Shown: positions 1-6,464, counted from the stretch's first letter. The stretch: 7,253 bases of DNA from Bdellovibrionales bacterium (GCA_020434645.1 JAGRAK010000102.1:1-7253); one strand, 5' to 3'. Notes: a model not told the origin generated them from the sequence alone. A program made the numbers and translations.

Positions 1-172
1 TGAGGCGCACCCCATGGATGACGATTTTATTCATGCCATTGATGTGGGTATGCCACCCACGGGCGGTGTCGGTATCGGTATTGAACGAATCGTGATGATT
101 CTCACAAATCAACCGAGCATTCGAGATATTATTTTGTTTCCGACTATGAAAATAAAGAAGAACGAAGAATAG
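1..172 (+). CDS. lysS: Lysyl-tRNA synthetase (class II), C-terminal end only
   Basis: This is the last 56 codons of a gene cut by the left edge of the window; the frame begins at base 2 and ends with TAG at 170-172. The product charges tRNA-Lys with lysine in the cytoplasm. The visible segment begins EAHPMDDDF, continues MPPTGGVGIGIER and ends IRDIILFPTM. This is the characteristic end of class II LysRS: the GMPPTGG loop, then motif 3 (GIGIER, whose arginine contacts ATP), then the terminal IRDxILFP strand. The family normally stops shortly after this point, so the 3' end looks complete. The next gene starts 24 nt downstream on the same strand, so the two are probably co-transcribed. EpmA-type paralogues share motif 3, but the EAHPMDxDF and MPPTGG text favours true LysRS. 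Confidence 0.93.
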   Translation, partial: EAHPMDDDFIHAIDVGMPPTGGVGIGIERIVMILTNQPSIRDIILFPTMKIKKNEE

Positions 173-196
173 TTTATAAAAAAAGGTGAAGCTTTT

Positions 197-1108
197 ATGT
201 TGAGAGAAATAAGAAATATAAATTCTTATGGGGCTTCAGTTCTTATTCTATCTCTATTTACATTTTTTGTAGTCTCTTGCGCGCAAAAACCGACCAAAAT
301 TTATCAGTCCTATGATGTGAACACAAATGTCTTGCAGACAAAGCTGGCAAAACCAATACGTGTAACAGATAGCACGGTGATTATTGATGCGCGTGCGCCA
401 TTTGAGTATGCAATGTCTCATCTCCCGCAAGCGGTGAATTTACAGTGGAGTGATTTTGCAGATACTAGAGGCCCATATAAGGGGCGCTTAAAGTCAGATT
501 TAACCGACTCACTTCGACGGCTTTCGCTATTGGGTATAAGTCCACAGTCTGAAGTTGTGATTTTAGGTTCCGGTTTAAAAGGCCGTGGTGAAGAGGGGCG
601 CCTGGCTTGGACCTTACTTTATTTAGGGGTCGAGAATATTCAAATCGCAGAAGGTGATTCTTTAGGGCTTCGATATTCGAATATTGTCCCGCCTCCAAGA
701 GTCAACGCTAAGTCCTGGGAGCCCAAGCTTCGTTTATCAATTCTTGCCGATAAAAAAGAAGTCAAAAAAATTGCGACGAGTCCGCAAGACGGTCGCACTC
801 ATATTTTAGATGTTCGATCGAAAAATGAGTACTTCTCAAAAACTCGTAAGCTTGAATATGAGTATCCAGATTTACGTGCCACTCATATTGAGTGGACAGA
901 ATTTTACACTCCCGATGGTCGGCCAAATCTTTCAATACGTGAACAACTCAGTGCTGTGCATATTCGACCAACTGACCGAATCGTGGTGATTTCTAATAAT
1001 GGTGTGCGCTCTGGCGCCGTTAGTTATGCTCTACTGGCACTTGGCTATAAAAATACGGCCAACTATCCCGGTGGGTATGCCGAGTTGCTTGATCTAAAAG
1101 CTAATTAA
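197..1108 (+). CDS. Lipoprotein with two rhodanese-like domains, both lacking the catalytic cysteine
   Basis: A 303-residue predicted lipoprotein. Residues 13-27 are hydrophobic and lead into a lipobox (VVSC) with Cys28 as the lipidation site. Two rhodanese-like domains follow. The first (about 60-160) has IIDAR at 62-66, HLPQAVNL at 75-82 and the active-loop position at 120-126 (VVILGSG). The second (about 185-300) has LDVR at 204-207, the loop SNNGVRS at 266-272 and a YPGGY turn near 290. Active rhodaneses carry C-x-x-G-x-R at the loop. Here the position is Leu123 or Gly124 in domain 1 and Ser266 in domain 2. Cys28 is the only cysteine in the whole protein, so sulfur transfer by the normal persulfide route is unlikely. 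A binding or structural role in the envelope is inferred. The start is supported by AAGGTGA at 183-189, 7 nt before the ATG. It lies 24 nt after lysS, probably in the same transcript. Confidence 0.85.
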   Translation: MLREIRNINSYGASVLILSLFTFFVVSCAQKPTKIYQSYDVNTNVLQTKLAKPIRVTDSTVIIDARAPFEYAMSHLPQAVNLQWSDFADTRGPYKGRLKSDLTDSLRRLSLLGISPQSEVVILGSGLKGRGEEGRLAWTLLYLGVENIQIAEGDSLGLRYSNIVPPPRVNAKSWEPKLRLSILADKKEVKKIATSPQDGRTHILDVRSKNEYFSKTRKLEYEYPDLRATHIEWTEFYTPDGRPNLSIREQLSAVHIRPTDRIVVISNNGVRSGAVSYALLALGYKNTANYPGGYAELLDLKAN

Positions 1109-1144
1109 AATAGCACATATTCAATTTGCCTCCTGTTAAAGTTT

Positions 1145-1168
1145 GTGTAGGCTTAGGGTGTAGACTTA
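1145..1168 (+). repeat. Two 11-bp direct repeats upstream of the barrel-protein gene
   Basis: GTGTAGGCTTA (1145-1155) and GTGTAGACTTA (1158-1168) differ at one base and are offset by 13 bp. They end 24 nt before the ATG at 1193, inside the 84-nt gap where the promoter of that gene should lie. They could be a regulator's operator, or overlapping -10-like sequences (TAGGCT, TAGACT), the first of which is 16 nt after a TTGCCT at 1126-1131. The repeat is visible directly; the function is a guess. Confidence 0.4.
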
Positions 1169-1192
1169 AACTGCTAGCAAAGGACTTCTATA

Positions 1193-1873
1193 ATGAATAA
1201 ACTTATTATGCTTACACTCGTTTTTGGCTTGCACTCAGCTCATGCGGCGAGCCTGAAGGTTTTAAAAATAAAGGGTCAAAAAGCCATCGTACAAGTGCCG
1301 GCTAGTATGGATGTTCAAGTGGGTGATACCTTGTCGGTTTCAGAAGATGGCGGTGGCGAGTCAACATTTGGTCGAGTTGAGGGGCGGGGGAGCCGCGTGG
1401 ATGGGGCTTTTACTTATGCCTCACAAACGATTGATTCAAAAACTGCTGGTTTTTCAACTTCGACAGATAAAACGCTTATGACTATTACTGCTGAATATGG
1501 TTGGAATACCGGCACTTTCGAATTTGGCCCTCTTGTGACTTATGGCAGCCAATCTGTATCAGGTGTAGATACTTCAACTTGGTCACTTGGTGGATTTTTT
1601 GAATACAATTTTATAGAGAATAAGCCAGGTGAATTGTATGTGCCGTATGCGGGTGTCAGTGTTGGGTATGGCAGCTCTGATTTAGGTGGAGGAATAACTT
1701 ATTCTGGATTAGATTATGGCGTGTACGGAGGCGTGAAGTGGTTTCCGTTAAATGACACTTTGGCATTTGTGCCATTTCTTCGCTACCAATCTGTTACACG
1801 AGATTTTGACGGAGATAATGGCAGCACATCTAAAGATATGATGCTTGGTTTCGGCGTCGCCAAGTACTTCTAG
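1193..1873 (+). CDS. Small outer-membrane beta-barrel protein
   Basis: A 226-residue protein with a Sec signal peptide (residues 1-18, hydrophobic core LIMLTLVFGL, likely cleavage after AHA). Residues about 20-50 form a short beta-rich segment (VLKIKGQKAIVQVP followed by VGDTLSV), a pattern seen ahead of barrels in some deltaproteobacterial-type envelope proteins. From about residue 55 the sequence alternates polar and hydrophobic/aromatic residues in strand-length stretches separated by Gly/Ser/Asp-rich loops, and it ends in phenylalanine (AKYF), the usual C-terminal signature recognised by the BAM machinery. The size fits an eight-stranded OmpA/OmpW-like barrel. There are no cysteines. The start is supported by AAAGGA (1179-1184), 8 nt before the ATG. 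The next gene begins 28 nt downstream and is probably co-transcribed. No specific substrate can be assigned. Confidence 0.75.
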   Translation: MNKLIMLTLVFGLHSAHAASLKVLKIKGQKAIVQVPASMDVQVGDTLSVSEDGGGESTFGRVEGRGSRVDGAFTYASQTIDSKTAGFSTSTDKTLMTITAEYGWNTGTFEFGPLVTYGSQSVSGVDTSTWSLGGFFEYNFIENKPGELYVPYAGVSVGYGSSDLGGGITYSGLDYGVYGGVKWFPLNDTLAFVPFLRYQSVTRDFDGDNGSTSKDMMLGFGVAKYF

Positions 1874-1901
1874 TATTGATGCCTGTGAGCTTGTGAGGCC
1901 T

Positions 1902-2528
1902 ATGAAGAAACACTTATTTTTCACCACGCTTATCAGTTTTCAATTTATTTTTTTTGCCCAACTGATATTCACGGCTCAGTTGAGTTTTGCAAAAACCATT
2001 ATTATTACAGATGTCGACGACACCATTAAAGATTCAAGAATTCGAAATACAAGCGAAATGATTAAAAGAAGTGTGCGAACTGGGCCTGATATGGTGGTTA
2101 TTGAGATGAATCAGGTTCTCGCAGAGGCCAGACGCAAATTTGCTGTGCCGTCTATTTTTTATGTTTCTAAGGTGCCGCCATTTATGTCTGATTTTCATAT
2201 AGATTTTTTGAATCGAAATGATTTTCCGCCAGGTGCACTTAAATCTTGGAATTACGAGCCAGATTATAAATTTATAACGATATCAGAAATTATAAATATT
2301 GAGTCTCCAACTTTAGTGATTTTAATTGGAGATAATGGCGAGTCTGACCCTGATGTTTATAATCGTATTTCAAAGAAGTATTCAGGCCGTGGTATTGAAT
2401 TTAAAACTTATATTCGAAAAGCTTATAAAAATAATTATCATTTCTTTCTTGATCAGGAGCTTTTCACCAATGGTTTGGATTTGCGCCAAATTATGCGCTT
2501 GCCACCAAAGAATACATTTGATCTTTAA
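1902..2528 (+). CDS. Exported HAD-fold protein of the APP1 phosphatidate-phosphatase type (DUF2183)
   Basis: A 208-residue protein starting MKKHLFF. It has a long hydrophobic signal peptide (about 5-30, likely cleavage after LSFA), so the mature enzyme should be periplasmic. HAD motifs are in order. Motif I is DVDDT (37-41), with Asp37 the expected nucleophile and Asp39 the acid/base. Motif II is Ser89 in FYVSKVP. Lys123 is a motif III candidate. Motif IV is IGDNGESDP (142-150). The strings FPPG (108-111) and SDPDVYNRI match the catalytic domain of yeast App1, which dephosphorylates phosphatidate to diacylglycerol. The substrate of the bacterial members is not something I can state. The frame stays open back to an ATG at 1845, but that start would overlap the barrel gene and bury the signal peptide, so ATG 1902 is preferred. 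The only Shine-Dalgarno is GAGG at 1895-1898, close at 3 nt, so translational coupling to the upstream gene is possible. Confidence 0.75.
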   Translation: MKKHLFFTTLISFQFIFFAQLIFTAQLSFAKTIIITDVDDTIKDSRIRNTSEMIKRSVRTGPDMVVIEMNQVLAEARRKFAVPSIFYVSKVPPFMSDFHIDFLNRNDFPPGALKSWNYEPDYKFITISEIINIESPTLVILIGDNGESDPDVYNRISKKYSGRGIEFKTYIRKAYKNNYHFFLDQELFTNGLDLRQIMRLPPKNTFDL

Positions 2529-3503
2529 TTATTTTTCCATATGAAATAAAACTTCGTACATGGCTTTTAGCATGTCGGCGTCATAGCGACCGGCGAGTTT
2601 TGATTTCATAAAGTCCAGGGCGCCCGATGGTTTCATGGGCTTATTGTAAGAGCGCTGTGTGGTGAGGGCATCAAAGGTGTCGGTCAGAGCAATAATTTTA
2701 GCCATGGGGTGAATTTCACTTGCTGTGAGCTGTTGGGGGTAGCCATTGCCAGCTACACTTTCGTGATGTTCGAAGCAACAGGCTTTCAGTGCGTCCGATG
2801 CATTGTGCTCATTTAATATAACAAGACCATACTGTGGGTGGCGTTGCATTTGTGCCCACTCAACGTCATTAAGTGGTCCGTCTTTGGTGATGATTTCGGC
2901 ACTCACATGCCGCTTACCGATATCATGAAAAAGCGCGCCCTGACCCATTTCAACTAGATCTGCTTGGCTAAAACCTAATACTTTGGCGAGACCTAAGCAG
3001 TACACTCCCACATCTAAAGAGTGTGTGTAAGTATAAAAATCATGACTTGATAAACCAATGAGGTGGGCCATGGCATCAGGTTCAGAACCCATAAGATCGA
3101 CGAATTGATTGATCACCACTTTTGATTCTTCAAGTGCTCGATTGATATCAGGGCTTTCAAATAGTTCTTCAATTAATGTTAGAGAGCTTTCACGAAGCAT
3201 TACGGCTTTTTCTTGTGGTGAAAGATCCGTGCCCATAAGGTGTTGATGCACGTAGGCTTTAAAGGCCGCGCGGTCTTCTATTTTTAAATAAAAGCTGTCA
3301 GGTGCCTTAGATTCAAATTTAGCCAGCTTTTCTTGTATAAGCATCCCGCCAGCTCGTAAATAGTGAATTTGCTTGTTGTTAATTAGAACGTATAAATCAA
3401 AGGGGATGGGTTCTTTTGCATTGAGTGAGTTTAAGCGCACTTTAATAAATCGTTCATCATGTAGTTCAGACATGCTATAAGTTTGCCACGGTAAGTGATG
3501 CAA
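2529..3503 (-). CDS. HD-GYP domain protein, predicted cyclic-di-GMP phosphodiesterase
   Basis: A 324-residue soluble protein with no signal peptide or membrane segment. Numbering from the ATG at 3503, the C-terminal HD-GYP domain (about 145-320) keeps the expected metal ligands and signatures: His161 (THSLDV), His193-Asp194 (FHDIGK), His222 (RHPQYG), His246-His247 (HHESVAGNGYP) with the GYP triad at 254-256, and Asp275 (DTFDAL) followed by TTQRSYNKP. Such domains hydrolyse the second messenger cyclic-di-GMP to pGpG or GMP. All the residues are present, so activity is expected. Residues about 15-90 (PFDLYVLINNKQIHYLRAG) form a separate N-terminal region, probably regulatory. The start is uncertain. 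ATG 3503 and ATG 3473 (MSELHDERF) are both possible and neither has a clear Shine-Dalgarno; the shorter form resembles the usual start of this type. It diverges from recG, and its stop codon abuts that of the phosphatase gene. Confidence 0.9.
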   Translation of the reverse strand: MHHLPWQTYSMSELHDERFIKVRLNSLNAKEPIPFDLYVLINNKQIHYLRAGGMLIQEKLAKFESKAPDSFYLKIEDRAAFKAYVHQHLMGTDLSPQEKAVMLRESSLTLIEELFESPDINRALEESKVVINQFVDLMGSEPDAMAHLIGLSSHDFYTYTHSLDVGVYCLGLAKVLGFSQADLVEMGQGALFHDIGKRHVSAEIITKDGPLNDVEWAQMQRHPQYGLVILNEHNASDALKACCFEHHESVAGNGYPQQLTASEIHPMAKIIALTDTFDALTTQRSYNKPMKPSGALDFMKSKLAGRYDADMLKAMYEVLFHMEK

Positions 3504-3517
3504 CCCAAGTTCGGTTT

Positions 3518-3545
3518 TGTTAGGATTGACCTTAGTCGGGGAGAG
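3518..3545 (+). promoter_or_regulatory. Candidate extended -10 promoter and ribosome binding site for recG
   Basis: TGTTAGGAT (3518-3526) fits an extended -10 element (TG-n-TAGGAT, four of six matches to TATAAT). It would place a transcript start near 3533. The GGGGAGAG at 3538-3545 is a strong Shine-Dalgarno whose GGAG lies 7 nt before the TTG at 3551, and it decides that unusual start codon. No convincing -35 is visible. A TTGACC at 3526-3531 is too close to the start codon to serve as the -35 for this gene. Confidence 0.35.
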
Positions 3546-3550
3546 TTTTT

Positions 3551-5635
3551 TTGGATTTAACTGCAGACACTCATATTCAGTACTTAAAGGGCGTAGGGCC
3601 TAAGCTTGGCGACGTCTTGCGTAAGCGCGGGGTGGGCACCGTGGGCGAGCTACTAGAGTGGTTTCCGCGCGGATACGAAGACCGTAGAAAGGCCCGAAGC
3701 ATTGCTTCACTTGAAGCGGATCAAATTGTGAGTATCGAGGCCACCATTATCAATGTTCGGTCTGTGCAAATGGGGCGCAGTCACAGAAAAATGTATGAAG
3801 TCATAATTGGCGATACGACGGGTAAGATTGCCTGTAAGTATTTTCGTGTTCCGTATCGTGGTTATTTTGAAAGATTTTCGACTCATCAAAAAGTTCGTGT
3901 CGCTGGTAAAGTGACGCTTTATCGTTCACGACTGGAGTTTCATCACCCTGACATCCAGCCTATTTTTGAAGACGATGTAACGGCTGAAGATAAGCTGATA
4001 CCAATTTACACTGAGACCGAAGGGTTAAGTCCATTTAAACTTCGAAAACTAATGGAAGTTGCCATTGAAGAGCTTGTAGCAAAACAAAAAGCAATACGAG
4101 AGGTTTTCCCCCAGTGGATTCGTGAAAAATATAATCTTCTCACGCGTGCCGAGGCTTTAAAATTGATTCATCAACCCCCTCCGCAAGCAGGAGAAGAATT
4201 TCTCAATTTTATTTCTCCTGCTCAGAGGCGTATTATTTTTGAAGAATTTTTTTGGCTTGAGCTTTATATGACCATTGAAAAAATGGGCATTAAGCGCGAA
4301 AGCGCTCCTGCTTTTTTAAAAGGAAGTGCCCTGGCCAAAAAACTTGAAAATAGTTTGCCATTTCAATTAACGGGCGCGCAAAAGCGTGTCTTTGAAGAGA
4401 TTTATCAAGATCTTTGCATTCCGCATCCTATGCACCGGCTTGTTCAGGGTGACGTGGGTTCGGGTAAAACTCTTGTGGCCTTTATGTCGGCCTGTGTGGC
4501 CAAAGAAAGTGGTTATCAAACAGCACTTATGGCTCCCACAGAGATTTTGGCTGAACAGCATTTTAAAAATGCTGAGAAATTTCTGGCACCACTTGGAGTG
4601 CGAGTGGGGCTACTCATTGGTCATCTAAAAGCAAAAGAGCACCGTGAAATATGTGAGCAATTGGCAAACCCCGAAATTGATCTTGTGATCGGCACCCATG
4701 CTTTGATTGAAGATACAGTTGAGTTTAAAAATTTGGGTCTTGTGGTGATTGATGAGCAGCACCGGTTTGGTGTGGAGCAAAGAAATAAATTAAAGAAAAA
4801 CATTTACCCACATTTTTTGGTTATGACCGCAACGCCCATTCCGCGAACGCTCGCCATGACAGTTTATGGCGATCTTGATATTTCAACTGTAGATGAGCTG
4901 CCGCCGGGGCGAACACCGATTGTGACGAGAAAAACTTTTGCGTCTAAGCGTGATCAAGTTTTTTCATTTATGAAAGAGCAAATCGATAAAGGTCGTCAGG
5001 CTTATGTGATTTACCCACTTGTCGAAGAGAGCGAAAAAATTGATTTAAAAGATGCGGTGAGTGAATTTGAATCTTTAAAGAAAAGATTTCCTGATTTAAA
5101 TATAGGGCTTCTGCACGGTAAAATGAAATCTGATGAAAAAGATGCCATAATGAATGAGTTTAGAGAAAACAAAATTCATGTGCTCGTTTCGACAACGGTT
5201 ATTGAGGTCGGGGTCGATGTACCCAATGCCAATATTATGATTATTGAGCACGCCGAGCGTTTTGGCCTTTCGCAACTCCATCAACTCCGTGGGCGCGTGG
5301 GGCGTGGTGAATTTAAAAGTTATTGCGTTCTGGTTTTGGGTTACGCTGTGTCAGAAGATTCAATTCATCGAGCTGATGTCATTGAGAGTACAAATGACGG
5401 TTTTAAAATTGCCGAAGCCGATCTTGAGATCAGAGGCCCGGGTGAGTTTTTAGGCAGAAGGCAATCGGGCTTGCCCGGATTTAAAATGGCTAATCTTGTT
5501 CGGGATATATCTATTTTAAAAGATGCCCGAAGTGCAGCCATAGAGCTTGTGTCCATCGACCCTGAGCTTGTGAAGGTCGAAAACTCTTTAATGAAAGCCG
5601 CACTTCGCGAGCATCAAAAATCCATCGTCGGTTAG
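3551..5635 (+). CDS. recG: ATP-dependent DNA helicase RecG
   Basis: A complete 694-residue RecG, close to the roughly 690 residues usual for the family. RecG remodels stalled replication forks and branched recombination intermediates in the cytoplasm. An N-terminal wedge region contains an OB-like fold (about 60-140) and begins with a helix-hairpin motif (YLKGVGPKLG, 11-20). The superfamily 2 helicase core shows Walker A GDVGSGKT (300-307), the DEQH box (401-404) followed by RFGVEQR, TATPIPRT (426-433), STTVIEVGVDVPNA (547-560), and QLRGRVGRG (578-586). The translocation-linked end of the core shows LEIRGPGEFLGRRQSG (625-640). The start is TTG: no in-frame ATG occurs before residue 75, and GGAG sits 7 nt upstream. 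The TTG start may keep expression modest. It is the only gene on its strand between divergent and convergent neighbours, so it is probably transcribed alone. Confidence 0.97.
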   Translation: MDLTADTHIQYLKGVGPKLGDVLRKRGVGTVGELLEWFPRGYEDRRKARSIASLEADQIVSIEATIINVRSVQMGRSHRKMYEVIIGDTTGKIACKYFRVPYRGYFERFSTHQKVRVAGKVTLYRSRLEFHHPDIQPIFEDDVTAEDKLIPIYTETEGLSPFKLRKLMEVAIEELVAKQKAIREVFPQWIREKYNLLTRAEALKLIHQPPPQAGEEFLNFISPAQRRIIFEEFFWLELYMTIEKMGIKRESAPAFLKGSALAKKLENSLPFQLTGAQKRVFEEIYQDLCIPHPMHRLVQGDVGSGKTLVAFMSACVAKESGYQTALMAPTEILAEQHFKNAEKFLAPLGVRVGLLIGHLKAKEHREICEQLANPEIDLVIGTHALIEDTVEFKNLGLVVIDEQHRFGVEQRNKLKKNIYPHFLVMTATPIPRTLAMTVYGDLDISTVDELPPGRTPIVTRKTFASKRDQVFSFMKEQIDKGRQAYVIYPLVEESEKIDLKDAVSEFESLKKRFPDLNIGLLHGKMKSDEKDAIMNEFRENKIHVLVSTTVIEVGVDVPNANIMIIEHAERFGLSQLHQLRGRVGRGEFKSYCVLVLGYAVSEDSIHRADVIESTNDGFKIAEADLEIRGPGEFLGRRQSGLPGFKMANLVRDISILKDARSAAIELVSIDPELVKVENSLMKAALREHQKSIVG

Positions 5636-5669
5636 GTCAATATCTATTACCGATTCAATGTCCGCAACA

Positions 5670-6173
5670 TTATGAGTACACGATATACGGATCTGTTCCG
5701 TTAGTTCGATAATAGTTTTTCAGCGCAGGCATTCGAATCCCACTTTCTTTTTTTACTTGCGCCACATTTATTTTTGCCAAATTGCTAATCTCTTCAGCCA
5801 TAAGTTCAAAGAGGTCATCTGTTGATATGATGCCATAAAGACTACCATCGTTCTGTGTTACGGGAAGCCTCTTAACGCCATGCTCGCGCATTTTAAAAAT
5901 CACCTCATAGATGCCATCATCTACATCGGCCGTGATGGGATGGCTGAGCATGATCTGCTTAGCGGATAAGTTTTGGACATCTTTTGCTGAACCGATTGCA
6001 AGTGCAATATCTCGATCTGTTATAATTCCGGCAGGGACTACACGCCCGCCTTTCAGTTTTGTGATCACAACGCTTCCCACGTGATTACCCTGCATGAGTT
6101 CAGAAATAGTTTTCAAACTCGCGCTGGCATCAGCGGTTATGACATTTGTTTTACATAGTGCTTGAATAGACAT
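5670..6173 (-). CDS. Protein with two CBS domains
   Basis: A 167-residue cytoplasmic protein made almost wholly of a CBS pair (Bateman module). CBS1 covers about residues 8-62 and ends with GIITDRDIALAI (49-60). CBS2 covers about 76-130 and ends with GIISTDDLFELMAEE (114-128). The G-I-[IV]-[ST]-x-x-D pattern ahead of each final helix is where adenosine ligands (AMP, ATP, SAM) typically bind in this superfamily. A polar tail of about 35 residues follows. No enzyme or DNA-binding domain is attached, so it probably acts as a stand-alone sensor on a partner that is not evident here. The start is well supported: on the minus strand AAGGAG (6180-6185) lies 6 nt before the ATG. The stop codon is 34 nt from the recG stop on the opposite strand. 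Confidence 0.9.
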   Translation of the reverse strand: MSIQALCKTNVITADASASLKTISELMQGNHVGSVVITKLKGGRVVPAGIITDRDIALAIGSAKDVQNLSAKQIMLSHPITADVDDGIYEVIFKMREHGVKRLPVTQNDGSLYGIISTDDLFELMAEEISNLAKINVAQVKKESGIRMPALKNYYRTNGTDPYIVYS

Positions 6174-6200
6174 AAATATCTCCTTTTATTTTGTACCCTT

Positions 6201-6218
6201 ATGCAAGTTCGTGCCCAC
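6201..6218 (-). promoter_or_regulatory. Sigma-54-like promoter candidate for the CBS-domain gene
   Basis: Read on the minus strand, this segment contains TGG and then TTGCAT, with GG and GC exactly 10 bp apart, the spacing required for the -24/-12 elements of sigma-54 promoters. If the C at 6203 is -12, transcription would start near 6191, giving an 18-nt leader that carries the AAGGAG. The -12 box is a full match. The -24 box is weaker: the better GGGCACG match is one base out of register. No good sigma-70 promoter is obvious in the same place. Confidence 0.3.
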
Positions 6219-6238
6219 TTCTGTAGGCTGATTTAAAC

Positions 6239-6272
6239 TGACGTGGCGGGTTTTTTATCATGACGGCGGGTT
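6239..6272. repeat. Pair of direct repeats upstream of the CBS-domain gene
   Basis: TGACGTGGCGGGTT (6239-6252) and TGACGGCGGGTT (6261-6272) differ by one or two inserted bases. The common GGCGGGTT cores start at 6245 and 6265, 20 bp or about two helical turns apart, so a protein could bind both on one face of the DNA. They lie about 50-80 bp upstream of the CBS gene's predicted transcript start and also upstream of the rightward promoter candidate. Confidence 0.4.
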
Positions 6273-6302
6273 AGTTTGTCTTCTTAGAGGAGTTGGTTTG
6301 TC

Positions 6303-6404
6303 ATGAAATCTGGTATAAAATCCGAGTGCACCCTGGGTTTTTATCTCAATATTTTGGTCACGATGAATTCAATGTTTATTGAAAACCATTCTCAAAAAAT
6401 GTAA
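6303..6404 (+). CDS. Possible 33-residue small ORF
   Basis: The frame begins ATG at 6303 and ends TAA at 6402-6404. It is preceded by AGAGGAG (6286-6292), a good Shine-Dalgarno at a rather long 10-nt spacing. The peptide (starts MKSGIKSECT, ends NHSQKM) has no recognisable domain and only a short hydrophobic stretch. The case against it is that the best rightward -10 element lies inside the frame, so a transcript from it would lack this start codon, and a Fur-like site lies near its end. It is listed because it is the only short frame with a ribosome binding site in this gap. Confidence 0.15.
   Translation: MKSGIKSECTLGFYLNILVTMNSMFIENHSQKM
6311..6319 (+). promoter_or_regulatory. Extended -10 promoter candidate for the exported-protein gene
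   Basis: TGGTATAAA is a TG-n-TATAAA extended -10 with five of six matches to TATAAT. A weak -35 (TTGGTT, 6293-6298) sits 15 bp upstream; extended -10 promoters can manage with a poor -35. The start would be near 6326, giving a leader of about 215 nt before the ATG at 6542. A second possibility is TTCTCA (6389-6394) and CTTAAT (6412-6417) at 17-bp spacing, which would overlap the Fur-like site. Confidence 0.35.
6379..6395. promoter_or_regulatory. Fur-box-like palindrome
   Basis: TTGAAAACCATTCTCAA is an imperfect palindrome around one central base. It matches the 7-1-7 Fur consensus TGATAAT-n-ATTATCA at 11 of 14 positions, and its complement TTGAGAATGGTTTTCAA is very like known proteobacterial Fur sites. 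It lies 147 nt before the exported-protein gene. It would overlap the -35 of one candidate promoter (6389-6417), consistent with iron-dependent repression. The match was made by eye. Confidence 0.4.
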
Positions 6405-6448
6405 TAATTTTCTTAATTTGAAGATTATAAATCTTTAGAGGCAAGCTA

Positions 6449-6464
6449 TCGGCTGTTCGGCTGT
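6449..6464 (+). repeat. Perfect tandem repeat of 8 bp
   Basis: TCGGCTGT occurs twice in direct succession (6449-6456 and 6457-6464) in the presumed leader of the exported-protein gene. It could be a slippage product or part of the leader structure. Nothing in it points to a known element. Confidence 0.5.

Noticed and set aside
1845..1901. An earlier in-frame ATG for the APP1-type gene at 1845
   Set aside because: It would overlap the barrel gene by 29 nt, add 19 residues of barrel-gene shadow sequence and bury a good signal peptide that starts MKKHLFF at 1902.
5623..5655. A terminator between recG and the CBS gene
   Set aside because: TCGGT and ACCGA can pair over only 5 bp with a 16-nt loop and no T-run on either strand.
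6251..6256. A T-run after GGCGGG read as a rightward terminator
   Set aside because: The best stem before it is about 5 bp with a bulge and a 24-nt loop, and no rightward gene ends there.
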